NCBI RefSeq assembly: GCF_027595165.1
Contig: NZ_CP097291.1
Span: 1,302,001-1,366,000 of the forward strand
Length of the DNA: 64,000 bases
Direction: 5' to 3'
Source of the DNA: Providencia sp. PROV188
GTDB taxonomy: Bacteria; Pseudomonadota; Gammaproteobacteria; Enterobacterales; Enterobacteriaceae
This document shows positions 39,128 to 48,458 of this stretch, piece by piece (positions within the stretch are counted from its first letter, which is position 1; every line of letters starts with the position of its first letter). A program made the translations under genes and the position numbers. The notes below the pieces were generated by a model. The model made no database searches, was not told the DNA's origin, and was given only the letters and a program-made list of their open reading frames with translations.

Positions 39128-39150
39128 TTTATTATACGGCGTATAATAAA
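39128..39150. promoter_or_regulatory. Palindromic operator for the TetR regulator
   Basis: A perfect inverted repeat has 10-base arms TTTATTATAC and GTATAATAAA around GGC. It lies 17 bases upstream of the reductase start (minus strand), and TATAAT within it can serve as a -10 hexamer. This geometry fits autorepression by the TetR protein encoded downstream. Binding is inferred. Confidence 0.75.
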
Positions 39151-39240
39151 TGGATAGGTAGAATTTGCAATAGTGAAGTGCTTAATTCCTTATCAGGATA
39201 ATCTGCATAAAATGGATTAGGGCAGGTGTAAAAAGGTATA

Positions 39241-39278
39241 TTGACAAAGTATATCTAAAGATTAGAATGATTCTCAAT
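39241..39278 (+). promoter_or_regulatory. Promoter overlapped by a Fur box, upstream of the DUF2798 gene
   Basis: TTGACA (39241-39246), a 16-base spacer and TAGAAT (39263-39268) form a good promoter. The 19-base block 39260-39278 reads, on the minus strand, ATTGAGAATCATTCTAATC, which I count as 16 of 19 matches to the Fur-type sequence AATGAGAATCATTCTCATT. The Fur box overlaps the -10, consistent with iron-dependent repression. Confidence 0.7.
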
Positions 39279-39379
39279 TGGTCTCTAAGACTCGTAAGCG
39301 TTTACGTTAATCAACGCATATAACTTTGTTGTACCAACAGTTATATGCTGTTGTGTATCCGCTGATTAATGGAGACTGT

Positions 39380-39646
39380 ATGTCATATCAAGACCGTAAT
39401 TATGTATTAGGTATACCTAAACTTCCGATGAGAGCCCTATTTTTTCTGGTGCCTTTCTTTTTATCTTTGGTGATGAGCGGTATTGTTTCACTAATAAGTA
39501 CTCTTCGTGCGCTAGGATTCACCTCCGAAATTTATGAGCCTTGGATTAGTTCATGGGCTATTTCATGGATGATTGCATTCCCAACAGTATTATTTGTTTT
39601 GCCTATTGCAAGACGTGTATCTCTGCTATTTGTTAAGCAAGCTTAA
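39380..39646 (+). CDS. DUF2798 small membrane protein
   Basis: From ATG 39380 (GGAG 5 bases upstream) the product has 88 residues. It has two membrane segments (about residues 15-36 and 56-77), starts MSYQDRNYVLGIPKLPMRAL and contains the DUF2798 pattern MSGIVSLISTLRALG and W-SSWAISWMIAFPTV. An in-frame ATG at 39326 gives an 18-residue extension without family support. The function of DUF2798 is unknown to me. The Fur-box promoter suggests induction under iron limitation. Confidence 0.8.
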   Translation: MSYQDRNYVLGIPKLPMRALFFLVPFFLSLVMSGIVSLISTLRALGFTSEIYEPWISSWAISWMIAFPTVLFVLPIARRVSLLFVKQA

Positions 39647-39650
39647 ACAA

Positions 39651-39675
39651 TATGCCACCTATTATTAGGTGGCAT
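39651..39675 (+). terminator. Hairpin between the DUF2798 gene and ynfA
   Basis: An 11-bp perfect stem (TATGCCACCTA with TAGGTGGCATA) with a TTAT loop is followed by a weak T stretch (AATAGTGATTTTA). It probably terminates or attenuates transcription before ynfA. Confidence 0.6.
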
Positions 39676-39708
39676 AAATAGTGATTTTATTGAGAAGAAA
39701 ATATTTTT

Positions 39709-40032
39709 ATGTCATTAAAAATTATTGGATTATTTTTTTTAACTGCGATAGCAGAAATTTTAGGTTGCTACTTCCCTTATTTATGGATGAAAAAACAGGG
39801 AAGTATTTGGCTGTTAGTACCCACCGTACTCAGTTTAATGCTGTTTGTTTGGTTGTTAACGTTACACCCTGAAGCCAGCGGACGTATTTATGCAACCTAT
39901 GGAGGCATTTATATTGTGACGGCATTGATCTGGCTAAAAGTCGTTGATGGTGTTTCCCTTGCCGCTACAGATTGGATTGGTGCGCTGGTGGTTTTACTTG
40001 GTGCAGGTATTATTATTAGCGGTTGGAAATAA
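39709..40032 (+). CDS. ynfA: YnfA-family small inner membrane protein (UPF0060)
   Basis: The 107-residue product has four hydrophobic segments and the family blocks [41 protein letters not shown] and [14 protein letters not shown]. YnfA is related to small multidrug resistance transporters, and roles in drug efflux have been proposed. The last residues GWK are typical. It follows the DUF2798 gene on the same strand but beyond a hairpin. Confidence 0.92.
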   Translation: MSLKIIGLFFLTAIAEILGCYFPYLWMKKQGSIWLLVPTVLSLMLFVWLLTLHPEASGRIYATYGGIYIVTALIWLKVVDGVSLAATDWIGALVVLLGAGIIISGWK

Positions 40033-40037
40033 TAATT

Positions 40038-40083
40038 ATCCATATATTAAGTTAATTTTAAATATCTAGCTTAATATATGGAT
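40038..40083 (+). terminator. Long AT-rich hairpin after ynfA
   Basis: Perfect 14-base arms, ATCCATATATTAAG and CTTAATATATGGAT, flank an 18-base loop. The hairpin starts 6 bases after the ynfA stop and is followed by TTATCTATTTT. Its low GC content makes it a weak terminator candidate; a protein-binding dyad is possible. Confidence 0.55.
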
Positions 40084-40206
40084 TGGTTATCTATTTTAAT
40101 GTAGGTATAAACCACAATATAGAAAACATTTTCTAATCTAATTAAAATTCATTTGCATTATCTTTATTTAACTTAATTTGTTACTTAATTCAAATAATTT
40201 ATCTAA

Positions 40207-40220
40207 TTGATCCAAATCAA
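40207..40220 (+). promoter_or_regulatory. FNR box upstream of fdnGHI
   Basis: TTGATCCAAATCAA is a perfect TTGAT-N4-ATCAA FNR site. It lies 163 bases before the fdnG start. The E. coli fdnG promoter is activated by FNR at a class II position. Here an extended -10-like TGGTATTTT (40244-40252) would put FNR near -45. Confidence 0.85.
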
Positions 40221-40232
40221 TTTAACAATAAT

Positions 40233-40248
40233 TACCCATTAAGTGGTA
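40233..40248 (+). promoter_or_regulatory. NarL/NarP-like 7-2-7 heptamer pair in the fdn promoter
   Basis: TACCCAT and AGTGGTA face each other with a 2-base gap. The first fits the NarL heptamer TACYYMT, the second (TACCACT on the minus strand) has one mismatch. The arrangement is the NarL/NarP 7-2-7 dyad. Its place overlaps the likely -10 region, downstream of FNR. Confidence 0.5.
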
Positions 40249-40383
40249 TTTTTAATGGCTAATTAACTACCTAAATGACATTAATTAACCTTTATTTTCA
40301 CTTTCATTGATTTTAGGCAATATCTAATTACAAGTGACTGATATTCTCTCCCGCGAATATACAAAAATAAAAAGAGGTTAATA

Positions 40384-43300
40384 ATGAACGTCAGTCGCAG
40401 AAAGTTTTTTAAAATCTGCGCCGGCGGGATGGCAGGTACAACTGTAGCTGCGTTAGGTTTTATGCCAGGAATGGCAATGGCTAATGTACGTGAAAATAAA
40501 TTATTGCGTTCGAAAGAAACGCGTAATACTTGTACCTATTGTTCCGTGGGTTGTGGATTGCTGATTTATAGTATGGGTGATGGGGCAATGAATGCTCGCT
40601 CTGCCATCTTCCACGTCGAGGGTGATGCCGATCATCCAGTGAATCGCGGTGCTCTGTGTCCGAAAGGAGCGGGGTTACTGGATTACATTCGTAGTGACAG
40701 TCGTTTACGTTATCCTGAATATCGCGCACCAGGCTCGAATAAATGGGAACGCATTAGCTGGGACGATGCTTTTACGCGCATTGCCCGCTTAATGAAAGAT
40801 GACCGTGATGCCAACTTTATTGAAAAAAATGAACAAGGTGCCACTGTCAATCGCTGGTTATCAACAGGGATGCTTTGCGCCTCTGCGGCTAGCAATGAAA
40901 CGGGGATGTTAACCCAAAAATTCGCACGATCGCTCGGTATGTTAGCGGTCGACAACCAAGCGCGTGTCTGACACGGACCAACGGTAGCAAGTCTTGCTCC
41001 AACATTTGGTCGCGGTGCGATGACCAACCACTGGGTTGATATTAAAAACGCCAATGTGATTGTGGTGATGGGCGGTAACGCCGCTGAAGCTCACCCTGTC
41101 GGATTCCGTTGGGCGATTGAAGCGAAAAACAATAATGATGCAACCTTGATTGTGGTAGACCCGCGCTTCACGCGTACCGCATCGGTGGCCGATCATTACG
41201 TGCCAATTCGTTCAGGAACGGATATTACCTTCCTTTCTGGTGTTCTACTTTATCTTATTGAAAATAATAAAATAAATTCAGAATACGTTCAGAACTATAC
41301 CAACGCATCTTTGATTGTTAGAGATGATTTTGACTTTAACGATGGCTTATTCAGTGGCTATGACGCTGAAAAAGGTCGTTATGACAAAACCAGTTGGAAC
41401 TATAAGTTTGATGAGAATGGTCATGCATTACGTGATGACACGCTGCAAGATCCGCGCTGTGTTTGGAATCTGCTAAGAAAACACGTTTCCCGCTATACCC
41501 CTGAAATGGTTGAACGGATCTGTGGTACATCACAAGCAGACTTCTTAAAAGTGTGTGAAATTCTGGCAACCACGAGCGCCGCAGATAAAGCGGGGACATT
41601 CCTGTACGCATTAGGTTGGACTCAGCATACAGTGGGCGCGCAAAACATCCGTACCATGGCGATGATCCAGTTGCTTTTAGGCAACATGGGGATTTGTGGT
41701 GGTGGGGTGAATGCGCTACGTGGACACTCAAACATTCAAGGCTTAACAGATTTAGGTCTGCTATCGACGAGCCTTCCGGGCTATTTAACGCTGCCATCAG
41801 AAAAACAGTTAGATGTTGATAGCTATTTAGCCGCGAATACGCCAAAAGCTACATTACCCAATCAGGTTAACTACTGGAGCAACTATCCGAAATTCTTCGT
41901 CAGCTTGATGAAATCATTCTACGGTGATGCGGCTCAACCAGAGAACCAATGGGGCTTTGATTGGTTACCTAAATGGGATCAAGCTTATGATGTTATGAAG
42001 TATTTTGACATGATGAGCAAAGATAAAGTCAACGGCTACATCTGCCAAGGCTTTAACCCAGTTGCCTCGTTCCCAGATAAAAACAAAGTGGTTAGCTGCT
42101 TAAGTAAGCTGAAATATTTAATCGTGGTTGACCCATTAACCACCGAAACAGCGAACTTCTGGCAGAACCACGGCGAAATGAACGACGTTGATCCTGCTTC
42201 CATTCAAACGGAAGTTTTCCGTCTGCCTTCAACCTGCTTTGCGGAAGAAGATGGCTCCATTGCTAACTCCGGTCGCTGGTTACAGTGGCACTGGAAAGCG
42301 GCGGACGCCCCGGGTGAAGCGCGTAACGATGGTCAGATCTTAACGGGTATTTTGCACAAAATCCGTGAGATGTATGAACAAGAAGGTGGTAAAGGTCGCG
42401 AACCATTGCTGCAAATGCGTTGGGATTATAAACGTCAATTCCATCCTGAATCGGAAGAAGTGGCGAAAGAGAACAACGGGGTTGCACTGGTCGACTTATA
42501 TGATGCTGATGGCAACTTACAAGCGAAAAAAGGCGAGCTTCTGAATTCATTCGCTCTGCTACGCGCGGATGGTTCAACGGCATCTTCTTGCTGGATCTAC
42601 ACGGGTAGTTGGACCGAAAAAGGCAATCAGATGGCGAATCGCGATAACAGCGACCCATCCGGCATTGGTAATACATTGGGTTGGGCATGGGCATGGCCAT
42701 TAAACCGCCGCGTTATCTATAACCGTGCCTCTTGTGATACCAAAGGTAAGCCATGGAATAAAGATCTGGTTCTGATTGAGTGGAACGGTAAGAAGTGGGT
42801 CGGAAACGATGTTCCTGACTTTAACGCATCGGCACCAGAAGTCGGTACTGGGCCATTTATTATGCAGCCAGAAGGTTTAGGTCGTCTGTTTGCGATTGAT
42901 AAGATGGCAGAAGGTCCATTCCCTGAGCACTACGAGCCATTTGAAACGCCATTGGGAACTAACCCATTGCATCCAAATGTGGTCTCTAACCCTGCTGCGC
43001 GAATTTTTGAAGATGACAAGAAACGTCTTGGAGATCATAAGGAATTCCCGTATGTCGGAACCACTTATCGCTTAACGGAGCATTTCCATACTTGGACCAA
43101 GCATGCGCGCTTAAACGCCATTGCTCAGCCAGAGCAGTTTGTGGAAATCAGTGAAACCTTAGCCAAAGCCAAAGGTATCGTTTTGGGTGATAAGGTTAAA
43201 GTCAGCAGTAAACGCGGCTTTATTAAAGCGATTGCCGTGGTAACACCACGTCTGCAAACCCTGATGGTTGACGGTAAACCGATTGAAACAGTGGGTCTAC

Positions 43301-43431
43301 CTATTCACTGGGGCTTTGAGGGTGAAACGCAAAAAGGCTTTATTACCAACACGTTAACGCCATCTGTGGGGGACGCTAACTCTCAGACTCCTGAGTATAA
43401 AGCGTTTTTAGTTAACATTGAGAAGGCGTAA
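40384..43431 (+). CDS. fdnG: Formate dehydrogenase-N alpha subunit, selenoprotein (TGA=Sec196)
   Basis: FdnG is the periplasmic molybdenum-selenium catalytic subunit of formate dehydrogenase-N, which oxidises formate and feeds electrons through FdnH and FdnI to menaquinone. The 1015-residue length and sequence match E. coli FdnG. An in-frame TGA at 40969-40971, in NQARV-U-HGPTVA, is the selenocysteine codon (Sec196). Conventional annotation would split the gene here. A Tat signal ([14 protein letters not shown]) is present. The 4Fe-4S cysteines begin in [13 protein letters not shown] with a fourth in [12 protein letters not shown] lies just before the ATG. fdnH follows after 11 bases. Confidence 0.96.
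40976..41011 (+). promoter_or_regulatory. Bacterial SECIS hairpin inside fdnG
   Basis: Immediately 3' of the UGA, GACCAA pairs with TTGGTC as an outer stem, and GG-AGCAA pairs with TTGCT-CC as an inner stem with a bulged T and a GTC loop. The bulged U and the small G-containing apical loop are the SelB-recognition features of E. coli fdnG and fdhF SECIS elements. Confidence 0.75.
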
Positions 43432-43442
43432 GGGAGGGAACT

Positions 43443-44330
43443 ATGTCCATGCAATCTCAAGACATTATTAAACGTTCCGCGACCAATAGCATTACGCCTC
43501 CACCACAGGCGCGTGACGATAAATTTGAAGTCTGCAAACTGATTGACGTGTCATCCTGTATCGGCTGTAAAGCCTGTCAGGTGGCATGTTCAGAATGGAA
43601 TGATATCCGTGATGAGGTAGGACACTGCGTTGGGGTTTACGATAACCCAACCGATTTAAGTGCCAAATCTTGGACGGTGATGCGTTTTAGCGAAGTCAGT
43701 GAGCAAGGCAAATTGGAATGGCTTATCCGTAAGGATGGCTGTATGCACTGTACCGATCCAGGTTGCTTGAAGTCATGCCCATCTGCGGGTGCGATTATTC
43801 AATATGCTAACGGTATTGTGGATTTCCAATCGGAACACTGTATTGGTTGTGGTTACTGTATCGCGGGTTGCCCGTTCAACATTCCTCGATTAAATCCAAA
43901 AGATAATCGTGTGTACAAATGTACATTATGTGTTGACCGTGTTGCCGTGGGGCAAGAACCGGCTTGCGTGAAAACTTGCCCGACAGGTGCTATTCGTTTT
44001 GGTACTAAAAACGAAATGCTGGAATACGGCGCGGAGCGTGTTGAAAAACTGCAAAAACGGGGTTATGCCCAAGCTGGCATTTATGATCCTGAAGGTGTTG
44101 GGGGAACTCATGTGGTGTACGTGCTACATCATGCGGATAAACCTGAGCTTTATCATGGATTACCAAAAGACCCACAGATTGATACACCAATTAATCTATG
44201 GCAAAGCATCCTGAAACCATTATCGGTAGCGGGCTTTATCGCCACATTTGCAGGGCTGATTTTCCACTATGTGGGTATTGGTCCAAATAAAGAAGTGGAT
44301 GATGAAGAGGAGAAAGATGACCATGAGTAA
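43443..44330 (+). CDS. fdnH: Formate dehydrogenase-N iron-sulfur subunit
   Basis: FdnH is the four-cluster iron-sulfur subunit that carries electrons from FdnG to FdnI. The 295-residue product has four ferredoxin-type cysteine groups ([35 protein letters not shown] and CTLCVDR...CVKTC) and a C-terminal membrane anchor at about residues 257-280 ([21 protein letters not shown]). It has no signal peptide and is exported with FdnG through Tat. Its 3' end overlaps fdnI by 8 bases. Confidence 0.95.
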   Translation: MSMQSQDIIKRSATNSITPPPQARDDKFEVCKLIDVSSCIGCKACQVACSEWNDIRDEVGHCVGVYDNPTDLSAKSWTVMRFSEVSEQGKLEWLIRKDGCMHCTDPGCLKSCPSAGAIIQYANGIVDFQSEHCIGCGYCIAGCPFNIPRLNPKDNRVYKCTLCVDRVAVGQEPACVKTCPTGAIRFGTKNEMLEYGAERVEKLQKRGYAQAGIYDPEGVGGTHVVYVLHHADKPELYHGLPKDPQIDTPINLWQSILKPLSVAGFIATFAGLIFHYVGIGPNKEVDDEEEKDDHE

Positions 44331-44979
44331 AAAGAGCAAAATGATCGTTCGGACTAAATTTATTGACCGAGCGTGCCACTGGACAGTGGTTATCAGCTTC
44401 TTCTTAGTCGCATTGTCGGGTATTGCACTGTTTTTCCCAACCTTGAAGTGGCTGACTGAAACTTTCGGTACGCCACAGATGGGACGAATTTTGCATCCTT
44501 TCTTCGGTGTGCTTATTTTCGTCGTGCTGATGTTTATGTTTGTGCGCTTTGTAAAACACAATATCCCAGATAGAAAAGATATTCCTTGGCTACTGAATAT
44601 TGTGCAAGTTCTCAAAGGTAACGAACATAAAGTGGCTGATGTGGGCAAATACAACGCCGGTCAAAAAATGATGTTCTGGAGTATCATGAGTATGATTTTT
44701 GTACTTTTGGTTACCGGAATTATCATGTGGCGACCTTATTTCGCGCATTTATTCCCAATCTGGATGGTGCGTTGGAGTATTTTGATTCATGCATTAGCGG
44801 CAATTATTCTGATCCATGCAATTTTAATCCACATGTATATGGCATTTTGGGTTAAAGGATCTATCAACGGCATGATTGAAGGTAAAGTTAGCCGTCGCTG
44901 GGCGAAGAAACATCACCCACGTTGGTATCGCGATGTTGAAGCGAAAGAAGCCAAAGCGGAAGCTGAAAAAAGCCAGTAA
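44323..44979 (+). CDS. fdnI: Formate dehydrogenase-N cytochrome b556 subunit
   Basis: FdnI is the diheme inner-membrane subunit that reduces menaquinone. From ATG 44323 (AGGAG 9-13 bases upstream, overlapping fdnH by 8 bases) it has 218 residues, against about 217 in E. coli. The start [20 protein letters not shown] is chosen by homology. A reading from 44269 would lie inside fdnH. Four membrane helices are visible with heme-ligand histidines in [16 protein letters not shown] and [20 protein letters not shown]. It ends the fdnGHI operon. Confidence 0.94.
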   Translation: MSKKSKMIVRTKFIDRACHWTVVISFFLVALSGIALFFPTLKWLTETFGTPQMGRILHPFFGVLIFVVLMFMFVRFVKHNIPDRKDIPWLLNIVQVLKGNEHKVADVGKYNAGQKMMFWSIMSMIFVLLVTGIIMWRPYFAHLFPIWMVRWSILIHALAAIILIHAILIHMYMAFWVKGSINGMIEGKVSRRWAKKHHPRWYRDVEAKEAKAEAEKSQ

Positions 44980-45002
44980 TTTCGCTGTCAATTAAGTAAT
45001 AT

Positions 45003-45056
45003 AAGCCACTGTTGTTGACGTTACCGAGAAGGTTACACAATGACAGTGGCTTTTTT
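45003..45056 (+). terminator. Intrinsic terminator after fdnGHI
   Basis: A 9-bp stem AGCCACTGT with ACAGTGGCT, large loop with internal pairing, is followed by TTTTTT. It lies 24 bases after the fdnI stop. Confidence 0.8.
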
Positions 45057-45112
45057 ATGTTTAAAGAATGTCTTATTTGAGGTTGATTGTATTGAGTCAT
45101 TTAGGAGGGGAA

Positions 45113-45646
45113 ATGGTTGAGCTGGTAAGAATTTCTGCAAATGATAAACACGATAATGAATTAATTAATGCGCTATACGATATTTCATTTCCTGACCATG
45201 AAAAACGTTCTTATGCAGGGCGAGCGGCATTACTCCCTCTAGAGCAATATTATTTATATAAAATTACAGACAATAATCAGTTTGTTGGATTTATCGGTGG
45301 GTGGGTTATTGATGCCTTTTTCTATATTGAACATTTTGCGATTGACCAACATATTCGTGGGTCAGGTTACGGCCAAAAATCGTTGACCGCACTGTGCCAG
45401 TTGTACCCACAGATAGTGTTGGAGATAGACCCATTAGTCGATGAAGTTGCAAGAAAACGTCTTCATTTCTATGAAAAAACTGGCTTTGTCAGAAATGACT
45501 ATGTCCATCACCATCCATGCTATAACGCCCAGTATGCGCCTCATAAGCTGGAAATTTTAAGCTTAAATACGCCTTTTACGTTGAGTCAGTATGACGTATT
45601 TAATCACTTTCTGGTGAATACAGTGATGAATAGCCACTATCTATAA
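45113..45646 (+). CDS. GNAT-family N-acetyltransferase
   Basis: From ATG 45113 (AGGAGG 4 bases upstream) the product has 177 residues, starting MVELVRISANDKHDNELIN. An earlier in-frame ATG at 45068 lacks a ribosome binding site. The acetyl-CoA loop is IDQHIRGSGYGQKSL, preceded by the beta-bulge strand FFYIEHFAI and followed by RLHFYEKTGFVRNDYVHHHPCY. The conserved FPDHEKRSYAGRAAL near the N-terminus suggests a specific subfamily, but I cannot name its substrate. It converges with the YjaB-like gene. Confidence 0.78.
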   Translation: MVELVRISANDKHDNELINALYDISFPDHEKRSYAGRAALLPLEQYYLYKITDNNQFVGFIGGWVIDAFFYIEHFAIDQHIRGSGYGQKSLTALCQLYPQIVLEIDPLVDEVARKRLHFYEKTGFVRNDYVHHHPCYNAQYAPHKLEILSLNTPFTLSQYDVFNHFLVNTVMNSHYL

Positions 45647-45656
45647 TAATCTGTCG

Positions 45657-46094
45657 TTATTTGGTTAATCGCATATGCAGTAAAGGAAACGGATTTCCTT
45701 CCCCATCAAGTTCGGAACGAGCATATTGAACAAATCCCATGTGTTGATAGAAACCAACTGCTTGCGAATTTTGCTCATTCACATCGACTTCATTAATATC
45801 TAAGTGTTTAATGGCGTAATTCAGGAGTTGTTTACCAATGCCTGTCCCTCTTGCAAGGGGGGAAATAAACAACATTTCTAGACGATTCTCACCAGTACCT
45901 AAAAAGCCCGCTATTTTGCCGTTAGGATCAAAAGTCACAAAAACAGACAAATTAGGTAAGTATTGTTCCCTAATGGGTGTTTTTAGCATTTCTATGTTCT
46001 TTTCTGGCAGAAAATCATGAGTTGCTCTTACAGAAGCCTCCCAAAGATGAATGATCTCATCGTAATGTTCGACAGTGGCGGGCTGAATATTCAT
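45657..46094 (-). CDS. YjaB-like GNAT-family acetyltransferase
   Basis: The 145-residue product resembles E. coli YjaB: ASVRATHDFLPEKN, RLEMLFISPLARGTGIGKQLL with the acetyl-CoA motif RGTGIG, VNEQNSQAVGFYQHMGF and SELDGEGNPFPLLHMRL. In the E. coli protein the corresponding blocks are SVDATHDFL, RGCGVG, VNEQNEQAVGFYKKVGF. YjaB is one of the protein-lysine acetyltransferases of E. coli. Activity here is inferred from similarity. Confidence 0.82.
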   Translation of the reverse strand: MNIQPATVEHYDEIIHLWEASVRATHDFLPEKNIEMLKTPIREQYLPNLSVFVTFDPNGKIAGFLGTGENRLEMLFISPLARGTGIGKQLLNYAIKHLDINEVDVNEQNSQAVGFYQHMGFVQYARSELDGEGNPFPLLHMRLTK

Positions 46095-46331
46095 TGCATT
46101 TTATCCTTATAGTGAAAATTCATCTTAAATTATGGCTAGTTAATGTCAATATTTGATGGTTATTTTAGTTAAGGAGCATTTTTGGGATATTAATCGCAGA
46201 AAAAAAAGATAACTGCTTCATTATTAGAGGATATGTTTCCGAAATTCATATAAGCACTATACTTTATTTTATTGCAGTGTTTATTGTTTGATTATGTTAA
46301 TCAATTTAAAAACTATGGTAGGAGTATGCTG

Positions 46332-47585
46332 ATGAAATATAAAATGCTAACAGTGTGTTTATCGGCGGCGTTATTAGCACCAATAGCCCCCGCTCTGGCA
46401 AGTACAGATAATGCACAAAATATGGAATTAGACCAAGTTTTAGTTCTAAGCCGTCATAATTTACGTACTCCTATTGTTAATACAGGGATCCTGACAGAAA
46501 TAACCGATAAAAAGTGGCCAGCATGGGATGCAGAAAGTGGCTATTTAACGACAAAGGGCGGGGCGCTCGAAGTGTATATGGGGCACTATTTTAGAGAGTG
46601 GCTCGATAGCAATAAATTATTTGTGAATGAATTATGTCCAACCAGCAGCGATGATATCTATATTTACACGAATAGCCTACAGCGAACGATTGCAACTGCG
46701 CAGTTCTTTACTGCGGGGGCATTCCCTGGTTGTAAAGTGAATATCCATCATAAACCGGAAATTGGTACGATGGATCCCGTGTTTAATCCTATCATTACGA
46801 ATAGCTCCCCTGAATTTAAAAAACAAGCACTTGAAGCGATGGAGTCCCACCTTAAAGGGTTAAACTTGAAGCCAGGTTATGATGAGCTGGACAATGTTCT
46901 CAATATTAAAGATTCGAAGAAGTGCGCGACGGATAAACTGTGTAATTTAGCCACACCAAAGAACAGTTTTATCATTGAAGCAGATAAAGAACCGGGTGTG
47001 AGTGGACCGTTGAAGATGGCGAACTCTGCCGTCGATGCAATTGACCTGCAATATTATGAAGGCTTCCCTGAAAAAGATGTAGCATGGGGAATGGTCAATA
47101 GTGATGAAAAATGGCAAAAGCTGAATACTTTAAAAAATGCTTATCAAGAAACGTTATTTACACCGAAAATCATCGCAAAAAATGTGGCACATCCAATTCT
47201 GAGTTATATGGATAAAGGCTTTGTTTCTGTCAATAAAGGCGAAACGGCTAAATTCATTTTCTTAGTGGGACATGATTCAAATATTGCTTCAGTATTATCT
47301 GCGATGGATTTCAAACCGTACCAATTACCTGATCAATATGAGCACACACCGATTGGCGGTAAATTGGTATTCCAGCGTTGGACAGATAAAAAAGAGACAA
47401 AGGACTATGTGAAGATTGAGTATGTGTATCAAACTGCAGATCAGTTGCGAGACAATGCTTATCTCTCTTTAGCAACGCCGCCAAAACACGTTACCCTTGA
47501 ATTGAAAAATTGCCCGATAGATAAAAATGGGTATTGTTCATGGGAAGATTTTGAAAATGTGATGAAATCGGCGTTGAAACAGTGA
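46332..47585 (+). CDS. agp: Periplasmic glucose-1-phosphatase (histidine acid phosphatase)
   Basis: Agp hydrolyses glucose 1-phosphate in the periplasm so the glucose can be taken up. Starting at ATG 46332 (GGAG 7 bases upstream) it has 417 residues (E. coli 413) with signal peptide MKYKMLTVCLSAALLAPIAPALA. Active-site motif RHNLRTP has R41, H42 and R45, and the distal HD pair is H314-D315 in VGHDSN. The cysteine pattern (LCPTSS, GCKVN, KKCATDKLCN, NCPIDKNGYC) fits disulfides of the family. An ATG six bases earlier (46326) is too close to the ribosome binding site. Confidence 0.9.
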   Translation: MKYKMLTVCLSAALLAPIAPALASTDNAQNMELDQVLVLSRHNLRTPIVNTGILTEITDKKWPAWDAESGYLTTKGGALEVYMGHYFREWLDSNKLFVNELCPTSSDDIYIYTNSLQRTIATAQFFTAGAFPGCKVNIHHKPEIGTMDPVFNPIITNSSPEFKKQALEAMESHLKGLNLKPGYDELDNVLNIKDSKKCATDKLCNLATPKNSFIIEADKEPGVSGPLKMANSAVDAIDLQYYEGFPEKDVAWGMVNSDEKWQKLNTLKNAYQETLFTPKIIAKNVAHPILSYMDKGFVSVNKGETAKFIFLVGHDSNIASVLSAMDFKPYQLPDQYEHTPIGGKLVFQRWTDKKETKDYVKIEYVYQTADQLRDNAYLSLATPPKHVTLELKNCPIDKNGYCSWEDFENVMKSALKQ

Positions 47586-47623
47586 TATCTAACTGTCAAT
47601 AATGCCTGGATGAGGCATAAAAA

Positions 47624-47645
47624 ACCCTGCTCTGAGGAGCAGGGT
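47624..47645 (-). terminator. Terminator hairpin, minus strand, downstream of uspF
   Basis: A 9-bp stem (ACCCTGCTC with GAGCAGGGT) is followed on the minus strand by TTTTTT. A smaller hairpin ATGCCT/AGGCAT (47602-47618) lies next to it on the agp side, so the region may serve both convergent genes. Confidence 0.75.
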
Positions 47646-47809
47646 GTGAAATAGTCACGAAAATGTTTATGAGCCTCTAATTTACCTTAAATGTCGAATA
47701 AATGGGCTTATAAATTGTATGGAATTGCCCTTTAGTGTAACAAACTTTAACCCTAACCATTCGACGAGTTAAAATAGAGCTTTCTGCGGTTATTAACCCT
47801 TCGTATGGA

Positions 47810-48247
47810 TTAGCGAACCACTAATACGCTCGTTTTCGCATAACGTACAACTGAAGCCGCATTGGAGCCTAATAAGTAGGTAGACATACTTGGGCGACGT
47901 GAGCCCAGTAAAATCACATCGGCTTTAATATCTTCAGCTGTTGCCAAAATTTCATCTTTAACTGAACCTACAACCGCTTTTACTTGCACTTTATCTGCAG
48001 GGATAGAGAACAGTTTAACTTTCTCTTGTAGCTCTTTCAGAATGATATCAGCTTGTTTTTGATCATCCGGGAAGTCACCTGGCAAAATAGTGCCGCCATA
48101 GCGTAAATAATTGGAAATTGGTGCAGTCACAGCTAAAAAATGAACGGTAGAATTGTTTAGTTTTTGCATGGCATTAACATGCGGAACTAACATTTTGGTG
48201 AGGTCGTCTTCGGTAACATCAATAGGAACTAAAATTGTATTGTACAT
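47810..48247 (-). CDS. uspF: Universal stress protein, UspF type
   Basis: The 145-residue single-domain Usp protein begins [16 protein letters not shown]. It has the nucleotide-binding pattern [33 protein letters not shown], which aligns with E. coli UspF ([31 protein letters not shown]). UspF-type proteins bind ATP and are linked to stress survival and adhesion. The alternative is the close relative UspG. GGAG lies 5 bases before the ATG. Confidence 0.85.
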   Translation of the reverse strand: [145 protein letters not shown]

Positions 48248-48409
48248 AATATCTCCTTTTTTCTTTTATATTATAAGTTTAGAACATTTTAACCATTTTT
48301 CATATTGATTGTTAATAAATTAATATTAACTGAATTGGGTTAAAAATGATGTGAGCGGGAGTACGCAATTGGCGGGAATAAAAAAATGGATAATAAAAAT
48401 AATGACAAT

Positions 48410-48443
48410 AAAAAAACGGCAATACATGAGGGGAGTATTACCG
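48410..48443 (-). terminator. Terminator of the Sel1-repeat gene
   Basis: On the minus strand CGGTAATAC pairs with GTATTGCCG (one mismatch), followed by a run of seven T. It starts about 16 bases after the stop of the Sel1-repeat gene. Confidence 0.75.
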
Positions 48444-48458
48444 CATTCAAATAGAATA

